DNA of 64,000 nucleotides from [Clostridium] saccharolyticum WM1. GTDB taxonomy: Bacteria > Bacillota > Clostridia > Lachnospirales > Lachnospiraceae. A model generated the notes under the pieces. It was given only the letters and a program-made list of their open reading frames with translations. It had not been told where the DNA came from and made no database searches. The stretch's first letter is position 1. Every line of letters starts with the position of its first letter. Made by a program: the position numbers and the translations under genes. Positions 42,580-52,543 of the stretch are shown piece by piece. The stretch lies in contig NC_014376.1 in NCBI RefSeq assembly GCF_000144625.1, positions 4,364,501 to 4,428,500 of the forward strand. Reading direction: 5' to 3'.

Positions 42580-45500
42580 TTAATTTTTTTCAGACAACTC
42601 CAACATTTGCTTCAATATCACCTCTGCCTGGCTGATCATGGCATCGGTGGATGGATTCTTCTTCCGGTCAAGATACGAAAACCTGGGTTCTTCTCCCATC
42701 TGGAACTTTAAATCTCCCTTATACCGGTCAATAATCGTGGGGATTCCTTCCACCTTCAGCTTTGCATTCTTATACATGGTCAGGCGGATCTCCTGGCGGT
42801 TAATGTTCACTTCGGTTACATAGGCACTTTGGGCCAGGGCTTTTAAGCTGGCTACCTTTAACAGGTTATCCACCGGCTTTGGAATATCCCCAAATCGATC
42901 CATGAGCTCATCCTGCATATCCATATATTCATCTTCATTCTCAATGCCGGAAATCCGTTTGTAAATGTCAAGCTTCTGATATTCATTCTTAATATAGGAA
43001 GTGGGGATGTAAGCGTCTATATCACAGTCCACCACGGTCTCATAGCTTTCCTCTTCTTTCCTCTGTCCTTTCAGCTCTAAAACGGCCTGATTTAAGAGCT
43101 TGCAGTAAAGGTCATATCCCACCGCTTCCATATGTCCGTGCTGTTCCGCTCCCAGAACATTTCCCGCTCCCCGGATCTCTAAATCCCGCATGGCGATTTT
43201 GATCCCTGAGCCCAGCTCTGTAAATTCCCGGATAGCCTGAAGGCGCTTTTCTGCTTCCTCCTTCAGCAGCTTATCCCTCTTATACATAAGAAACGCATAG
43301 GAGGTGCGGCTGGAGCGGCCCACCCGCCCCCGAAGCTGGTATAGCTGGGAAAGACCCATGTGGTCCGCATCCTGTATGATCATGGTATTGGCATTGGGAA
43401 TGTCTAGGCCGGTTTCAATGATGGTAGTGCAGACCAGAACGTCGATTTCCCCGTTTACAAAGTCAAACATGATCCGTTCCAGCTCATGCTCATGCATCTG
43501 CCCGTGGGCAAAGGTAACCGCTGCTTCCGGAACCAGTCCGGATATATGGTTTGCCACCTCGTCTATGTTGCTTACCCGGTTGTATACATAATAAACCTGT
43601 CCTCCCCTGGAAAGCTCCCGGTGAATGGCCTCCCGCACCATTTCATCGTTATATTCCATGACATAGGTCTGTATCGGCATACGGTCCACGGGAGGTTCTT
43701 CCAGAACGCTCATGTCCCGGATCCCTACCAGGCTCATATGCAGGGTCCTGGGAATGGGAGTTGCCGTTAAGGTGAGCACATCCACATTTTCCTTCAGCTG
43801 CTTGATCTTTTCCTTATGAGCCACGCCGAAACGCTGTTCCTCATCTATGATAAGCAGTCCCAGATCCTTAAACTGCACATCCTTTGACAGGACCCGGTGG
43901 GTTCCGATCACAATATCCACCATGCCGCGCTTTAAATCCTCCAGGGTTTTTTTCATCTGGCCGGGTGTTCGGAAACGGGACATCAAGTCCACCCGGACTG
44001 GAAAATCCTTCATCCGCTGGGCAAAGGTATTATAATGCTGCTGGGCAAGAATGGTAGTAGGGACCAGGTAGACCACCTGCTTTCCATCCTGGACCGCCTT
44101 AAAGGCAGCTCTTAAAGCAATCTCCGTCTTTCCGTATCCCACGTCACCGCAGATCAGACGATCCATGATCTTCCGGCTCTCCATATCTGATTTGGTGGAC
44201 TCTATGGCATCCCATTGGTCCTCCGTCTCCTCATAAGGAAACATCTCTTCAAATTCCTTCTGCCATACCGTATCTTCTCCGTACTGGAAGCCGTGGGTCT
44301 GCTGTCTGGCCGCATAGAGCTGCACCAGCTCCTTCGCAATCTCTTTCACAGCCCCCTTTACCCTGGTCTTGGTTCTGTTCCACTGCTCTCCTCCCAGCCG
44401 GTTCAGCTTTGGCTTTTTCGCATCCGCACCGGCGTATTTCTGGATTCCGTCAAGTCTTGTGGCAGGAAGATATAAGTTTCCGTTATCCGCATACTCCACT
44501 TTTAAGTAATCCTTGATGATGCCATCCTGCTCAATTTTTTCAATGCCCCGGTAAATTCCAAGACCATGGTCCTCATGAACCACGTAATCACCAATGGAAA
44601 GATCGGAAAAGTTCTGGATTTTAGTCCCTTCATAGGAGGACTTTTTCCTTTTCCGCCTCTTTTTTTCCATTCCGAACATATCGCCTTCCGTGATGACGAT
44701 AAATTTTATCATGGAATATTCAAATCCCCGGTGAAGGTTTCCGAAGGTGACCAGAATTTCTCCTGGTTTCACCTCCTGGCTTTCTCCTCCCTCATCAGGG
44801 CAGTAAGCCCGCAGATCATATTCCCTTAAATCCCCTGCCAGACGGCTGGCCCTGGTTCTGGAAGCGGATAAAAGGATCACCCGGTATCCTTCCTTTTTCC
44901 ATCTGGTTAAATCCTTTATTAGAAGCTCAAATCCATTTTGATAGGTATTTACATTTTTCACCTGAAAGCTGTAACGGTTCTTTACCGTAAAGCCGGAAAG
45001 CTTCTGTTCCAGACCGGTCAAATATACCGTAGATTTTGTCTGGACCCTTGCAAGCATTTCCTTCGCGGAGAAAAGAAGTCCGGTCTGTCCCGGAAGAAGG
45101 TAACCGTTTTCCAGACGGTGGATCATGCTTTCCCGAAACTCCATTTCTACAGTTTCCCCTTTTTCCCGAAGCCGCTCCGGCTCATCCAGGAATACCACAG
45201 AATTTTCTCCATGAAAATACTCCAGAAAAGACACGCTCTCCTGGCAGAAATAATGGATATAACCGTCCAGTCCATGCTGTCTGAATCCATCTTTCAGCCC
45301 CTCTAAAAATTCAGAGACAATGGAACGGATCCTGGAAGACTCCTGGATCTTTGACTGGGCCCGTAAATCCTTTTCATATTTTTTGGCTTCCTTTTCAAGA
45401 ACACGGATCCCTTCCTCGATCTGAGCTCCTGTCAGAGCCATCTCCGTAGCCGGATAGATCCGTATGCTTTCCAGCTGCTCTATGGATCTCTGACTCTCGA

Positions 45501-46119
45501 TATCAAAGGTCCTGATAGAGTCCACCTCATCATCCCACAGCTCTATGCGCACAGGCAGCTCCTCTGTTAAGGGGAACACATCAATGATCCCTCCCCGGAT
45601 GGAGAACTGTCCCATGCCATCCACCTGTCCCATGCGTTCATACCCCAGCTCAATAAGACGCTTTTTCCACTCTTCCACATCAATGGTCTGACCGCCTTCC
45701 ACAGACAGCACCTGCTCCTTTAAATACTTAAGCGGGAGAAGGTGGTCCATAAGTCCGTCAAAGGTGGTGACCACCCAGCCGGAGGTTTTTTCCATTAACT
45801 GCCGGAATACGGTCATCCGCTGTTTGGTCAGCAAATTTCCATGGATATCTGCACTGAAAAACAGAAGATCTCTTGCCGGGTACAGCCACACATCCGGTTC
45901 AAAGAACCGAAGATCCTCATAGATCTCCCTTGCCCTTGTATCGTCATAGGTGACCACCAGCCTAAAGCCTTCCTGCTTTGCCGCTTCATACATCAGGTGG
46001 ACTTTCTGGGAATCCATGCAGCCGCTTGCCATAACAGGGCCGGCCTTTTTTAACAGATCGCTGGAAAGATCCTCAAAATCCTTTAATTCCCTTAATGGTT
46101 TTTCAAATAGATCACTCAT
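42580..46119 (-). CDS. mfd: Transcription-repair coupling factor
   Basis: 1179 residues, usual for Mfd. The UvrB-homology N-terminus (1-350) has [13 protein letters not shown]; the RNA polymerase interaction domain lies near 475-560 with [18 protein letters not shown]. The helicase/translocase has Walker [22 protein letters not shown] box [18 protein letters not shown] and TATPIPRTL; the translocation motif and TRCF C-terminal domain follow. It removes stalled RNA polymerase at lesions and recruits UvrA. It starts 10 bases after the pth stop. Confidence 0.97.
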   Translation of the reverse strand: MSDLFEKPLRELKDFEDLSSDLLKKAGPVMASGCMDSQKVHLMYEAAKQEGFRLVVTYDDTRAREIYEDLRFFEPDVWLYPARDLLFFSADIHGNLLTKQRMTVFRQLMEKTSGWVVTTFDGLMDHLLPLKYLKEQVLSVEGGQTIDVEEWKKRLIELGYERMGQVDGMGQFSIRGGIIDVFPLTEELPVRIELWDDEVDSIRTFDIESQRSIEQLESIRIYPATEMALTGAQIEEGIRVLEKEAKKYEKDLRAQSKIQESSRIRSIVSEFLEGLKDGFRQHGLDGYIHYFCQESVSFLEYFHGENSVVFLDEPERLREKGETVEMEFRESMIHRLENGYLLPGQTGLLFSAKEMLARVQTKSTVYLTGLEQKLSGFTVKNRYSFQVKNVNTYQNGFELLIKDLTRWKKEGYRVILLSASRTRASRLAGDLREYDLRAYCPDEGGESQEVKPGEILVTFGNLHRGFEYSMIKFIVITEGDMFGMEKKRRKRKKSSYEGTKIQNFSDLSIGDYVVHEDHGLGIYRGIEKIEQDGIIKDYLKVEYADNGNLYLPATRLDGIQKYAGADAKKPKLNRLGGEQWNRTKTRVKGAVKEIAKELVQLYAARQQTHGFQYGEDTVWQKEFEEMFPYEETEDQWDAIESTKSDMESRKIMDRLICGDVGYGKTEIALRAAFKAVQDGKQVVYLVPTTILAQQHYNTFAQRMKDFPVRVDLMSRFRTPGQMKKTLEDLKRGMVDIVIGTHRVLSKDVQFKDLGLLIIDEEQRFGVAHKEKIKQLKENVDVLTLTATPIPRTLHMSLVGIRDMSVLEEPPVDRMPIQTYVMEYNDEMVREAIHRELSRGGQVYYVYNRVSNIDEVANHISGLVPEAAVTFAHGQMHEHELERIMFDFVNGEIDVLVCTTIIETGLDIPNANTMIIQDADHMGLSQLYQLRGRVGRSSRTSYAFLMYKRDKLLKEEAEKRLQAIREFTELGSGIKIAMRDLEIRGAGNVLGAEQHGHMEAVGYDLYCKLLNQAVLELKGQRKEEESYETVVDCDIDAYIPTSYIKNEYQKLDIYKRISGIENEDEYMDMQDELMDRFGDIPKPVDNLLKVASLKALAQSAYVTEVNINRQEIRLTMYKNAKLKVEGIPTIIDRYKGDLKFQMGEEPRFSYLDRKKNPSTDAMISQAEVILKQMLELSEKN

Positions 46120-46128
46120 GAAATCTCC

Positions 46129-46695
46129 TTATTTCTTTCTGTTAAAAAAATTCATTGCTGCTTCCGCTCCTTCTGTGACCATCATGATGGCAGCCTCTGC
46201 CGCATCCTGATAGGCCTGGTCCATAACCCCTTCCTGCTCCCTGGGGAAACGGCCCAGAACATAGTCCGCCAGATCCATTTCCTTTGGTTTTTCTCCCACT
46301 CCCACCCGGATCCTTGAAAATTCCTGGGTTCCCAGATGGTTTATGATGTTCTTTAAGCCGTTGTGACCTCCTGCGCTTCCCTTGGTCCGGATCCTTAGCT
46401 GGCCCTCTGCTAAGTTGATGTCATCGCAGATAATGATGATGTGGTCCGGCTCCACCTTATAAAAATCCGCCATAGCCCGGATGCTTTCGCCGCTTAAATT
46501 CATAAAAGTCTGGGGTTTTGATAAAATAACTTTTTCCGGTCCGATTCTTCCGGTTCCGCAAAATGCCCTGTGCTTTTTTTCCGTCACCCTGGCTCCCAGT
46601 TTGTCCGCCAGAATATCCACAGCCTCAAACCCTACATTGTGCCTGGTCTTTTCATATTCCCTTGTGGGGTTTCCTAATCCTGCGATGATATACAT
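46129..46695 (-). CDS. pth: Peptidyl-tRNA hydrolase
   Basis: 188 residues. MYIIAGLGNPTREYEKTRHN with the catalytic His in TRHNVGF, KPQTFMNLSGESI and the ICDDINLAEGQLRIR then KGSAGGHNGLKNI blocks are diagnostic. It frees tRNA from peptidyl-tRNA. First gene of pth-mfd. AAGGAGAA precedes the ATG. Confidence 0.97.
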   Translation of the reverse strand: MYIIAGLGNPTREYEKTRHNVGFEAVDILADKLGARVTEKKHRAFCGTGRIGPEKVILSKPQTFMNLSGESIRAMADFYKVEPDHIIIICDDINLAEGQLRIRTKGSAGGHNGLKNIINHLGTQEFSRIRVGVGEKPKEMDLADYVLGRFPREQEGVMDQAYQDAAEAAIMMVTEGAEAAMNFFNRKK

Positions 46696-46771
46696 GATGA
46701 TTCTCCTTATTATTGTCTATATTAATTACAGTTCCGATTCATGACTTTTTAGAGGTTTCAAACGCCCGAAA

Positions 46772-46867
46772 AGCGTTAGATTTCCCAATGCCGGGGGTCT
46801 AACGCTGCTTTACATTTTATCAGTTCAATCTTAAGATGTAAAGGCAAACACTGCCTTTTTTGTTTTT
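46772..46867 (+). other. Stem-loop plus rightward intrinsic terminator
   Basis: AGCGTTAGA / TCTAACGCT (46772-46780, 46798-46806) is followed by a terminator hairpin AAGGCA-AACAC-TGCCTT (46841-46857) and a long T run. No coding gene reads rightward into it, so it may end a short RNA started between pth and 46770. The terminator is the target of the insertion sequence at 46871. Confidence 0.45.
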
Positions 46868-46870
46868 TAA
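46847..46870. repeat. Left 24-bp target-site duplication
   Basis: Identical to 47939-47962, directly flanking the insertion sequence. It contains the 3' arm and T run of an intrinsic terminator. Confidence 0.85.
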
Positions 46871-47938
46871 TGTAGGTTTGTCAATCATGTGTTACACTCA
46901 CCGCCAAATAATTCATGAGTACTTGCCGCGGAGTTTTCCATCCCAAAGGACGCATGGGAAAGCAGTTATAGCTCCTGCTGTTGTATAGCTTTAGTTGCTT
47001 AGCGAAATCTTGAAAGCTATAAAACGTATGGGTGGCATAGAAACGCTCATTGTCCTTGCGATGACTCCGTTCTACCTTGCCATTGTGCCGGGGAGTAAAC
47101 GGCCGGATCAGCTTATGCTTTATGCCATACCGTTCCAGATGAACCTGAAATAGAGTTGGTTTCTCCCTGTGAGTGGTAAAGCGGTTCGTAAATTCCGTAC
47201 CATTGTCAGTCTGAATGCATTCAATCTGAGCAGGGAAGGCCTTTACCAGATGATCCAGAAACTGGGCGGAGGAATAGGTGTTGTGTTCCTCAAAGGCTTC
47301 TACAAAACGCCACCTGGAATACTCATCAATGGCTGTATATTGAAAAAAATGCTTCCCAATAACCTGACTGTTCTTTAAGCAGGCAGAGGGAACGAATTTT
47401 ACATCTACTTGCAGCCGCTGGCCGGGATAATTCATTTGTTCGTACGGCTTTGGGATATACTTAGGGTTAGGAGGCTTAACAGCCATAATACCCTGCTTTT
47501 TGAGGAATCGGTATAAGCCTGGAATTGAGCGTGAATACCCCCGCTGCATAAGTTTCACCCAGAAAACAACCAGGCCAGCATGAGGATTGCGCTTACGCAT
47601 ATCCAGAATCAACTTGATTTCCTCAGAGGAATGCTGGTTGGGATGGTGAAGAGGTCGCCTGGATCGCTCCCTGAGGGATTCAATAGAGCCGTCAAAGCGC
47701 CGTTTCCAGCGGTAGATATACTGCCGGTTGGTCTTGTACTTGATGGCAGCTTTAGAGACACCATGTTTTTGGGCATAATTAAGGAGTGATAGACGAAACC
47801 TCATATCTTGTGTTATACTAGCCATGCGGAGATACCTCTTTCTGTTTGTGTTTTGGTTTGGCGATTAAAATATAACACAGAAATGGTATTTCCGTCTTTT
47901 TAATTATTCAGTTGTAACACATGTATTGTAATCCTACA
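46871..47938. mobile_element. Insertion sequence with DDE transposase, 1068 bp
   Basis: Ends are imperfect 26-bp inverted repeats beginning TGTAGG (46871-46896 and 47913-47938, 20 of 26 matching, the inner ATGTGTTACA perfect). Exact 24-bp direct repeats flank it. One transposase gene fills it. A target duplication this long points to the IS1202-type group rather than classical IS481 members (about 4-15 bp). Confidence 0.88.
46881..47825 (-). CDS. IS transposase (IS481/IS1202-like DDE)
   Basis: 314 residues. Two N-terminal helix-turn-helix units (about 5-60; RLSLLNYAQKHGVSKAAIKY, YRWKRRFDGSIESL), then an rve integrase core: LQVDVKFVP (Asp), IQTDNGTEFTNRF (Asp) and HNGKVERSHRKDNERF (Glu), giving a DDE triad. 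The C-terminal GWKTPRQVLMNYL is common in such enzymes. It appears intact. AGAGGT stands 8 bases before the ATG. It reads against the downstream AraC gene. Confidence 0.9.
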   Translation of the reverse strand: MASITQDMRFRLSLLNYAQKHGVSKAAIKYKTNRQYIYRWKRRFDGSIESLRERSRRPLHHPNQHSSEEIKLILDMRKRNPHAGLVVFWVKLMQRGYSRSIPGLYRFLKKQGIMAVKPPNPKYIPKPYEQMNYPGQRLQVDVKFVPSACLKNSQVIGKHFFQYTAIDEYSRWRFVEAFEEHNTYSSAQFLDHLVKAFPAQIECIQTDNGTEFTNRFTTHREKPTLFQVHLERYGIKHKLIRPFTPRHNGKVERSHRKDNERFYATHTFYSFQDFAKQLKLYNSRSYNCFPMRPLGWKTPRQVLMNYLAVSVTHD

Positions 47939-47962
47939 AACACTGCCTTTTTTGTTTTTTAA
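47939..47962. repeat. Right 24-bp target-site duplication
   Basis: Exact copy of 46847-46870. Here the 5' arm of the terminator is missing, so this copy cannot fold into the hairpin. Confidence 0.85.
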
Positions 47963-48027
47963 ACAGTTGAAAAGAAAAATGCTTCCAGTTATAATAAGGA
48001 TAATTTTGTATTGGAAAGAGGGATACC

Positions 48028-50160
48028 GTGAAAAAGTATAATAATCTGCAATATATCTGGCTGAAATCATTCCTTATACTGATCCTGCTTCTCCTCTTGA
48101 TAGAAGCCCCGTTTTTATACTGGATCAGTGTAACCATTAAAAAAGAAGCCGCCCGCAGCAGCAATTATTCCATTGATTTCCTTGGCCAGACTCTTGACAG
48201 CGATCTGACTTCCATTCAAAAGCTGGCATCCGATTTTATTTACAGGGCAAATTTAAAGCTTCCCCTTGATTCCCTTGATAACCGGCAGGCCTTTAAGTCC
48301 CATTCTGCTTATGAATTCGTAGATAATATGAAGTCCTTAAAAACAGCCAACGCGGTCATCAAGGATCTATGCGTCTATTATCCGGACAGAGGCTATATCG
48401 TAGGTACAAGAGGAAGCTATCCGGCCGGCCTCTACTACCTCTTAGGCAACCACCTGGATAAAAGCGGTTTTTCAGACTGGCTGAACGCCGTAACACCTCC
48501 CAACAAGCAGGGATTCTTTACAGCAAACCTTCACGGGGAAGAGGATTTATTTTATATCAAGACTCTTTACCAGGAACAGAAAAACAAGGAAATATACCTG
48601 ATCATTACCATTGACCGGAACGAAATGCAGGCCATTCTAAAACGGGCCAACAAGGACCGGCATCAGCTGGCCGCTATTCTAACCGAAAGCGGAAAGCTAT
48701 ATACCTTCTCCGGAAATGAATGTCTGGTGGAGCTGGCTTTTTCCCGCCCCCTGGAACAGTTAAAAAACGGATATTTTGAGGGAAGCCGCTACTTAGTGGC
48801 CCGTTCTTCCCAACCCACAGGCTATCATTACCTGCTTATTATGGACAAGGCCGAAGTGCTGGGCATCTTAAACGTGATCAATCGGATCCTTTTGATTACC
48901 CTCTTCCTCTGCCTGGCAGGCGGAACTCTTGCTTCTCTATATCTTGCATCCAGAAACAGCCGCCCCATGTTAAGCCTGCTGCGGCACTTAAAGGAAAATG
49001 GTGCCTCGGAGGAAACCGATGTTTATGCCTTTATCCGAAAACGGATTGATGAGTTAATGGAACAGAATGAAAGCTCCATGGAGCTTTTGGACGGGCAGAT
49101 GCGTATTATCAAATCCTCCTTTGTAAAAAATCTCCTCTCCTGCGGTTACCCGGATGAGCAGACCGTGGGCATTATGGCTGACGTCTATGGAATCACCTTT
49201 GAAAATCCATGGTTCTGCGTCATTGTAATATCAGGCAGAGACGGCATTGGGGAAAACGCCCTGAAGAGCCTGGAAAATGTTCTGGAATCTGTTAAATCAC
49301 CGGATTGCGCCGTGTATCATTCTTATTTTCAGGACAAACTCCACGTTATTCTGAACATGGAGGGAACGGAAACCGGAATGCAGGAATCTATCGGGCGCAT
49401 CCTGGAACTGCTGACTTCTCCAAGTAACCTGGAAACCGGGGGCCTTACCTGCACTGCCGGAACATTCTATGACAACCCGTCAAAGATTCTCTACAGCTAC
49501 CGGGAAGCCCTGGCAGCCGGAGAAGACCGGGATTTGATCCTGTATGAAGAAAACAGTAAAATCATGTCCGAATTTCAGAAGAATATTCTTTCAAAGGATT
49601 ACAGCAGTGCTTTGAATATGACGGATCTGCTCTTTGACCAGTACCTTGGCAAGGCCGACCCGGTGACTTTAAAATACCGGATTTACGGAATCTTAAACCA
49701 GCTTTTGGATGCCTTAAAGCAGGAAGGGCAGGAGGGGGAATCCAATTATTATTCTGATACCAGTATATCCAGGGATTACAGGACCATTATCCTGGATTTA
49801 TTAAGCCGTCTGATCGACGGAAAGGAAACGCCGGACCAGGATAAGGCCTTTTCCATCCCACGGATCAAATCCTTTATTGAAAAGAATTACAGCGATCCTA
49901 CCTTAAGTCTGAATACCATTGCCAATGAACTCGGATTATCCAATTCTTATGTTTCCAGGCTGTTTAAGAGGGAATGCCAGATGGGCATTGTGGAATATAT
50001 CAACCGCTTCCGGATCGAGGAGGCGAAGAAAATGTTGCAGACCGACAGCTTAAACATTAAAGGCGTTGCCATTAAAGTGGGCTTTTCAAGCGATATCAGC
50101 TTTATCCGGGTATTTAAAAAATATGAAAACGTGACTCCGGGGAAATTTACCGCCGATTAG
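48028..50160 (+). CDS. Membrane-bound AraC-family regulator (YesN/YtcD-like sensor)
   Basis: 710 residues from a GTG at 48028 preceded by AGAGGG. TM1 about 12-34, an extracellular sensor (about 35-285), TM2 about 288-308, then a cytoplasmic linker. An AraC-type double HTH ends the protein (about 610-708: IKSFIEKNYSDPTLSLNTIA, NELGLSNSYVSRLFK, VGFSSDISFIRVFKKYENVT). It senses an extracellular ligand, probably a sugar, and activates the adjacent ABC transporter operon. The insertion sequence ends about 90 bases upstream and may have replaced or moved its promoter. Confidence 0.88.
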   Translation: MKKYNNLQYIWLKSFLILILLLLLIEAPFLYWISVTIKKEAARSSNYSIDFLGQTLDSDLTSIQKLASDFIYRANLKLPLDSLDNRQAFKSHSAYEFVDNMKSLKTANAVIKDLCVYYPDRGYIVGTRGSYPAGLYYLLGNHLDKSGFSDWLNAVTPPNKQGFFTANLHGEEDLFYIKTLYQEQKNKEIYLIITIDRNEMQAILKRANKDRHQLAAILTESGKLYTFSGNECLVELAFSRPLEQLKNGYFEGSRYLVARSSQPTGYHYLLIMDKAEVLGILNVINRILLITLFLCLAGGTLASLYLASRNSRPMLSLLRHLKENGASEETDVYAFIRKRIDELMEQNESSMELLDGQMRIIKSSFVKNLLSCGYPDEQTVGIMADVYGITFENPWFCVIVISGRDGIGENALKSLENVLESVKSPDCAVYHSYFQDKLHVILNMEGTETGMQESIGRILELLTSPSNLETGGLTCTAGTFYDNPSKILYSYREALAAGEDRDLILYEENSKIMSEFQKNILSKDYSSALNMTDLLFDQYLGKADPVTLKYRIYGILNQLLDALKQEGQEGESNYYSDTSISRDYRTIILDLLSRLIDGKETPDQDKAFSIPRIKSFIEKNYSDPTLSLNTIANELGLSNSYVSRLFKRECQMGIVEYINRFRIEEAKKMLQTDSLNIKGVAIKVGFSSDISFIRVFKKYENVTPGKFTAD

Positions 50161-50164
50161 GAAT

Positions 50165-50286
50165 GCAAAAAAAGTTAATTTTATCCTCGGAAGCGCAAAA
50201 ATAGTTAATATATCTAAATTTAAGATGTTTTTTATTGATTTTTTTGTGCAAGTTGTATTGACTTTTTCTTTTTTATTCATTATCAT
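50165..50286 (+). promoter_or_regulatory. ABC operon promoter with paired direct repeats
   Basis: GCAAAAAAAGTTAAT (50165-50179) recurs as GCAAAAATAGTTAAT (50195-50209), start-to-start 30 bases, the arrangement of AraC-family activator sites. Downstream, TTGACT (50258-50263), exactly 17 bases, TATCAT (50281-50286) forms a sigma-A promoter. Binding by the adjacent AraC protein is inference. Confidence 0.6.
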
Positions 50287-50296
50287 AACACTAACC

Positions 50297-50335
50297 GCAA
50301 GGGGGCTGAGATAAATAATCTTAGTGCCCTTTTGC
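50297..50335 (+). other. 5' leader hairpin of ABC operon
   Basis: AAGGG..CT.AGAT pairs with ATCT.AG..CCCTT around AAATA, closed by GCAA / TTGC. It lies at the very start of the expected transcript, 30 bases before the binding-protein start codon. No U run of terminator type. Confidence 0.5.
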
Positions 50336-50364
50336 ACAACACCCCCAAAAAAGGAGAGAGTCTT

Positions 50365-51642
50365 ATGAAAAAAAGAAACGTATGCGCACTGCTTCTATCC
50401 ACCCTTCTTGCAGCGGCAGCGGTCACCGGATGCGGCACATCCAATCCCGGTTCTGCTAAAAATCAGGAATCCGCTTCCGGGAAGACCTTAAAAATCTGGA
50501 TGCCCCCCTTTGGCACAGAGGATATTTCCGACCAGGCTTTCTGGGAAGAGCAGTTAAAGCCCTTAACGGAAGAAACCGGTGCAAAGATTGAAATTGAAGT
50601 TGTTCCATGGAGCAATTATGAAGAAAAATACCTGACTGCCATCACCGCCGGGCAGGGACCGGACATTGGATACATGTATTCGGAAATGCTCAGCGATTTT
50701 ATTGACATGGGCGCTTTAGAGCCGCTGACCAATTACTTTACGGATGCGGAAAAGGAAAACTATATTTATTTTGATAAGGGAACCATTAACGGCGTACAAT
50801 ATACCCTTCCCATTGTTGTTGGCAATCCAAGCGTTTTATTCTGTAATATGGATATTTTGAACGCTTCCGGCTTTACCGCACCGCCAAAGACCTGGGATGA
50901 ATTCATCCAGTATGCCACAAAGATCAAAAACGATTCTCCGGACGTGCAGCCCTTTCAGCAGCAGTGGGCGGAAACCTCCATCGGAGGCCTGAACTCCATC
51001 TTCTATCCTTATCTGTGGCAGAGCGGCGGCAGCATCTTCTCTGAGGACGGCAAGACCCTGACCCTGGATACGCCTGAGGCGCTGGAGGCCGCCCAGTTTT
51101 TATATGACTTAAAATTCAAGTACGGCATTCTTCCTGATTCCTCAACTTCCATGACCGAATCCGATGTAAAGGATGCCTTCATCGCGGGCAAGGTTGCCAT
51201 GGCCGCTATTGGAAGCACCTTAAGCAGCGACCTGGACAAGGCAGGGATAAATTGGGATTACAGCACCTCTCTTGTAAATAAAACAGGAGGCACCTTCTGT
51301 GCAGCCGATGCACTGGTACTTTTAAGCAGCAGCCAGAATAAGGAGCTTGCTGCAAGGGCCATGAAGCTGATGACCAGCGCAAAGGTCATGGAGCAGTTCC
51401 ATACCAAGCTGTACAGCATGCCGCCGATTACAAAGGATGAGGCATATAATGACAACCCCAAATTTGAAGATATGTATAAAAACGATACCGCCTATTTCCA
51501 TACACTTCCCGTAGTCGCCGGCTCCTTTAAGATTTATGACACTTTGTATAAGAATCTGCAGCTGATGATGCTTGATGAATTAAGTCCGGAAGAGGCACTG
51601 AAAGATACCTCAACTTATGCGGAAACCATCTTAGACCAGTAA
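50365..51642 (+). CDS. Extracellular sugar-binding lipoprotein of ABC transporter
   Basis: 425 residues from the ATG at 50365 with AAGGAGAG upstream. Signal peptide with lipobox VTGC at about residue 22, then a Ser/Ala/Gly linker. The mature part is a class I solute-binding protein of the maltose/oligosaccharide type: LKIWMPPFGTEDISDQAFWE, ITAGQGPDIGYMYSEML, NGVQYTLPIVVG and AFIAGKVAMAAIGS. It delivers a glycan to the two permeases that follow. No ATPase gene is present; such systems use a shared MsmK-like ATPase. Confidence 0.92.
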   Translation: MKKRNVCALLLSTLLAAAAVTGCGTSNPGSAKNQESASGKTLKIWMPPFGTEDISDQAFWEEQLKPLTEETGAKIEIEVVPWSNYEEKYLTAITAGQGPDIGYMYSEMLSDFIDMGALEPLTNYFTDAEKENYIYFDKGTINGVQYTLPIVVGNPSVLFCNMDILNASGFTAPPKTWDEFIQYATKIKNDSPDVQPFQQQWAETSIGGLNSIFYPYLWQSGGSIFSEDGKTLTLDTPEALEAAQFLYDLKFKYGILPDSSTSMTESDVKDAFIAGKVAMAAIGSTLSSDLDKAGINWDYSTSLVNKTGGTFCAADALVLLSSSQNKELAARAMKLMTSAKVMEQFHTKLYSMPPITKDEAYNDNPKFEDMYKNDTAYFHTLPVVAGSFKIYDTLYKNLQLMMLDELSPEEALKDTSTYAETILDQ

Positions 51643-51652
51643 GGAGCCTGAT

Positions 51653-52543
51653 ATGAAGAGTAAAACAAAAGAAGCTTTGCAGGGCTATCTGTACATACTG
51701 CCGAGCTTTATCCTTCTCATGGTTTTCTCGGTCATACCGATTTTCATGTGCCTGTATTTCAGCTTTACCAAATATAACATTCTTCAGGCACCGGAATTTA
51801 CCGGCCTTAAAAATTATTTCAGGCTGGCCCAGGACCCTTTTGTCCGGTCCTCCCTTAAAAATACCCTGGTCTATACCTTTGTTGTCGTTCCTGTACAGAC
51901 TCTTCTGTCCATGGGAATTGCTGCTGTAATCGCAGCATGCTTCCGCCGCCGCTTTTTGCGGTACGGCGGGCTGCTGCGCAGTGCCATGTTCATTCCGGTC
52001 ATTTCATCGGCCATCCTGGTGGGAACCTTATGGTCCTTCCTGTTATCCACGGACAGCGGCATTATCAATCAGATCCTGGCCTTGATTAAGATCCCTGCCG
52101 TCAACTGGCTGGGCACCACACAGACTGCACTGCTCAGCGTGTGTGCGGTCTCTGTCTGGAAGAACGTTGGCTATTTTATGGTGATCTTTTATGCAGGTAT
52201 TATGGATATCTCCGGTTCTCTTTATGAGGCTGCGGAGGTGGATGGCGCCACCAGGATCCAGCAGTTTTTATTTATCACAGTTCCGGGATTAAAGCCCATC
52301 ATCTATCTGGTGGTGACTTTGGGGACCATCTGGTCGTTCCAGGTATTTGATATTGTATACGCTATGACCGGCGGCGGCCCGGGCCGTTCTACGGTGACCC
52401 TGGTGCTGACCATATACAATGCGGCTTTTAAAGAATACAGCATGGGCTACGCCAGCTCCGCTGCCTTCCTCCTGTTTCTCATTGTCATCCTGCTTTCAGC
52501 GGTCCAGAAACGGTTATTTGCAGAAAAGGAGAATTTGGCATGA
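51653..52543 (+). CDS. Sugar ABC transporter permease (MalF/UgpA type)
   Basis: 296 residues with six membrane spans. The EAA loop EAAEVDGATRIQQFLFITVPGLKP (split motif, about 195-218) is the ATPase contact. Typical N-terminus YLYILPSFILLMVFSVIPIF. It starts 10 bases after the binding protein and overlaps the next permease by 4 bases. Confidence 0.93.
   Translation: MKSKTKEALQGYLYILPSFILLMVFSVIPIFMCLYFSFTKYNILQAPEFTGLKNYFRLAQDPFVRSSLKNTLVYTFVVVPVQTLLSMGIAAVIAACFRRRFLRYGGLLRSAMFIPVISSAILVGTLWSFLLSTDSGIINQILALIKIPAVNWLGTTQTALLSVCAVSVWKNVGYFMVIFYAGIMDISGSLYEAAEVDGATRIQQFLFITVPGLKPIIYLVVTLGTIWSFQVFDIVYAMTGGGPGRSTVTLVLTIYNAAFKEYSMGYASSAAFLLFLIVILLSAVQKRLFAEKENLA

Noticed and set aside
42580..46119. 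Antisense ORFs inside mfd and other long genes
   Set aside because: Shadow frames without starts, ribosome sites or family resemblance.
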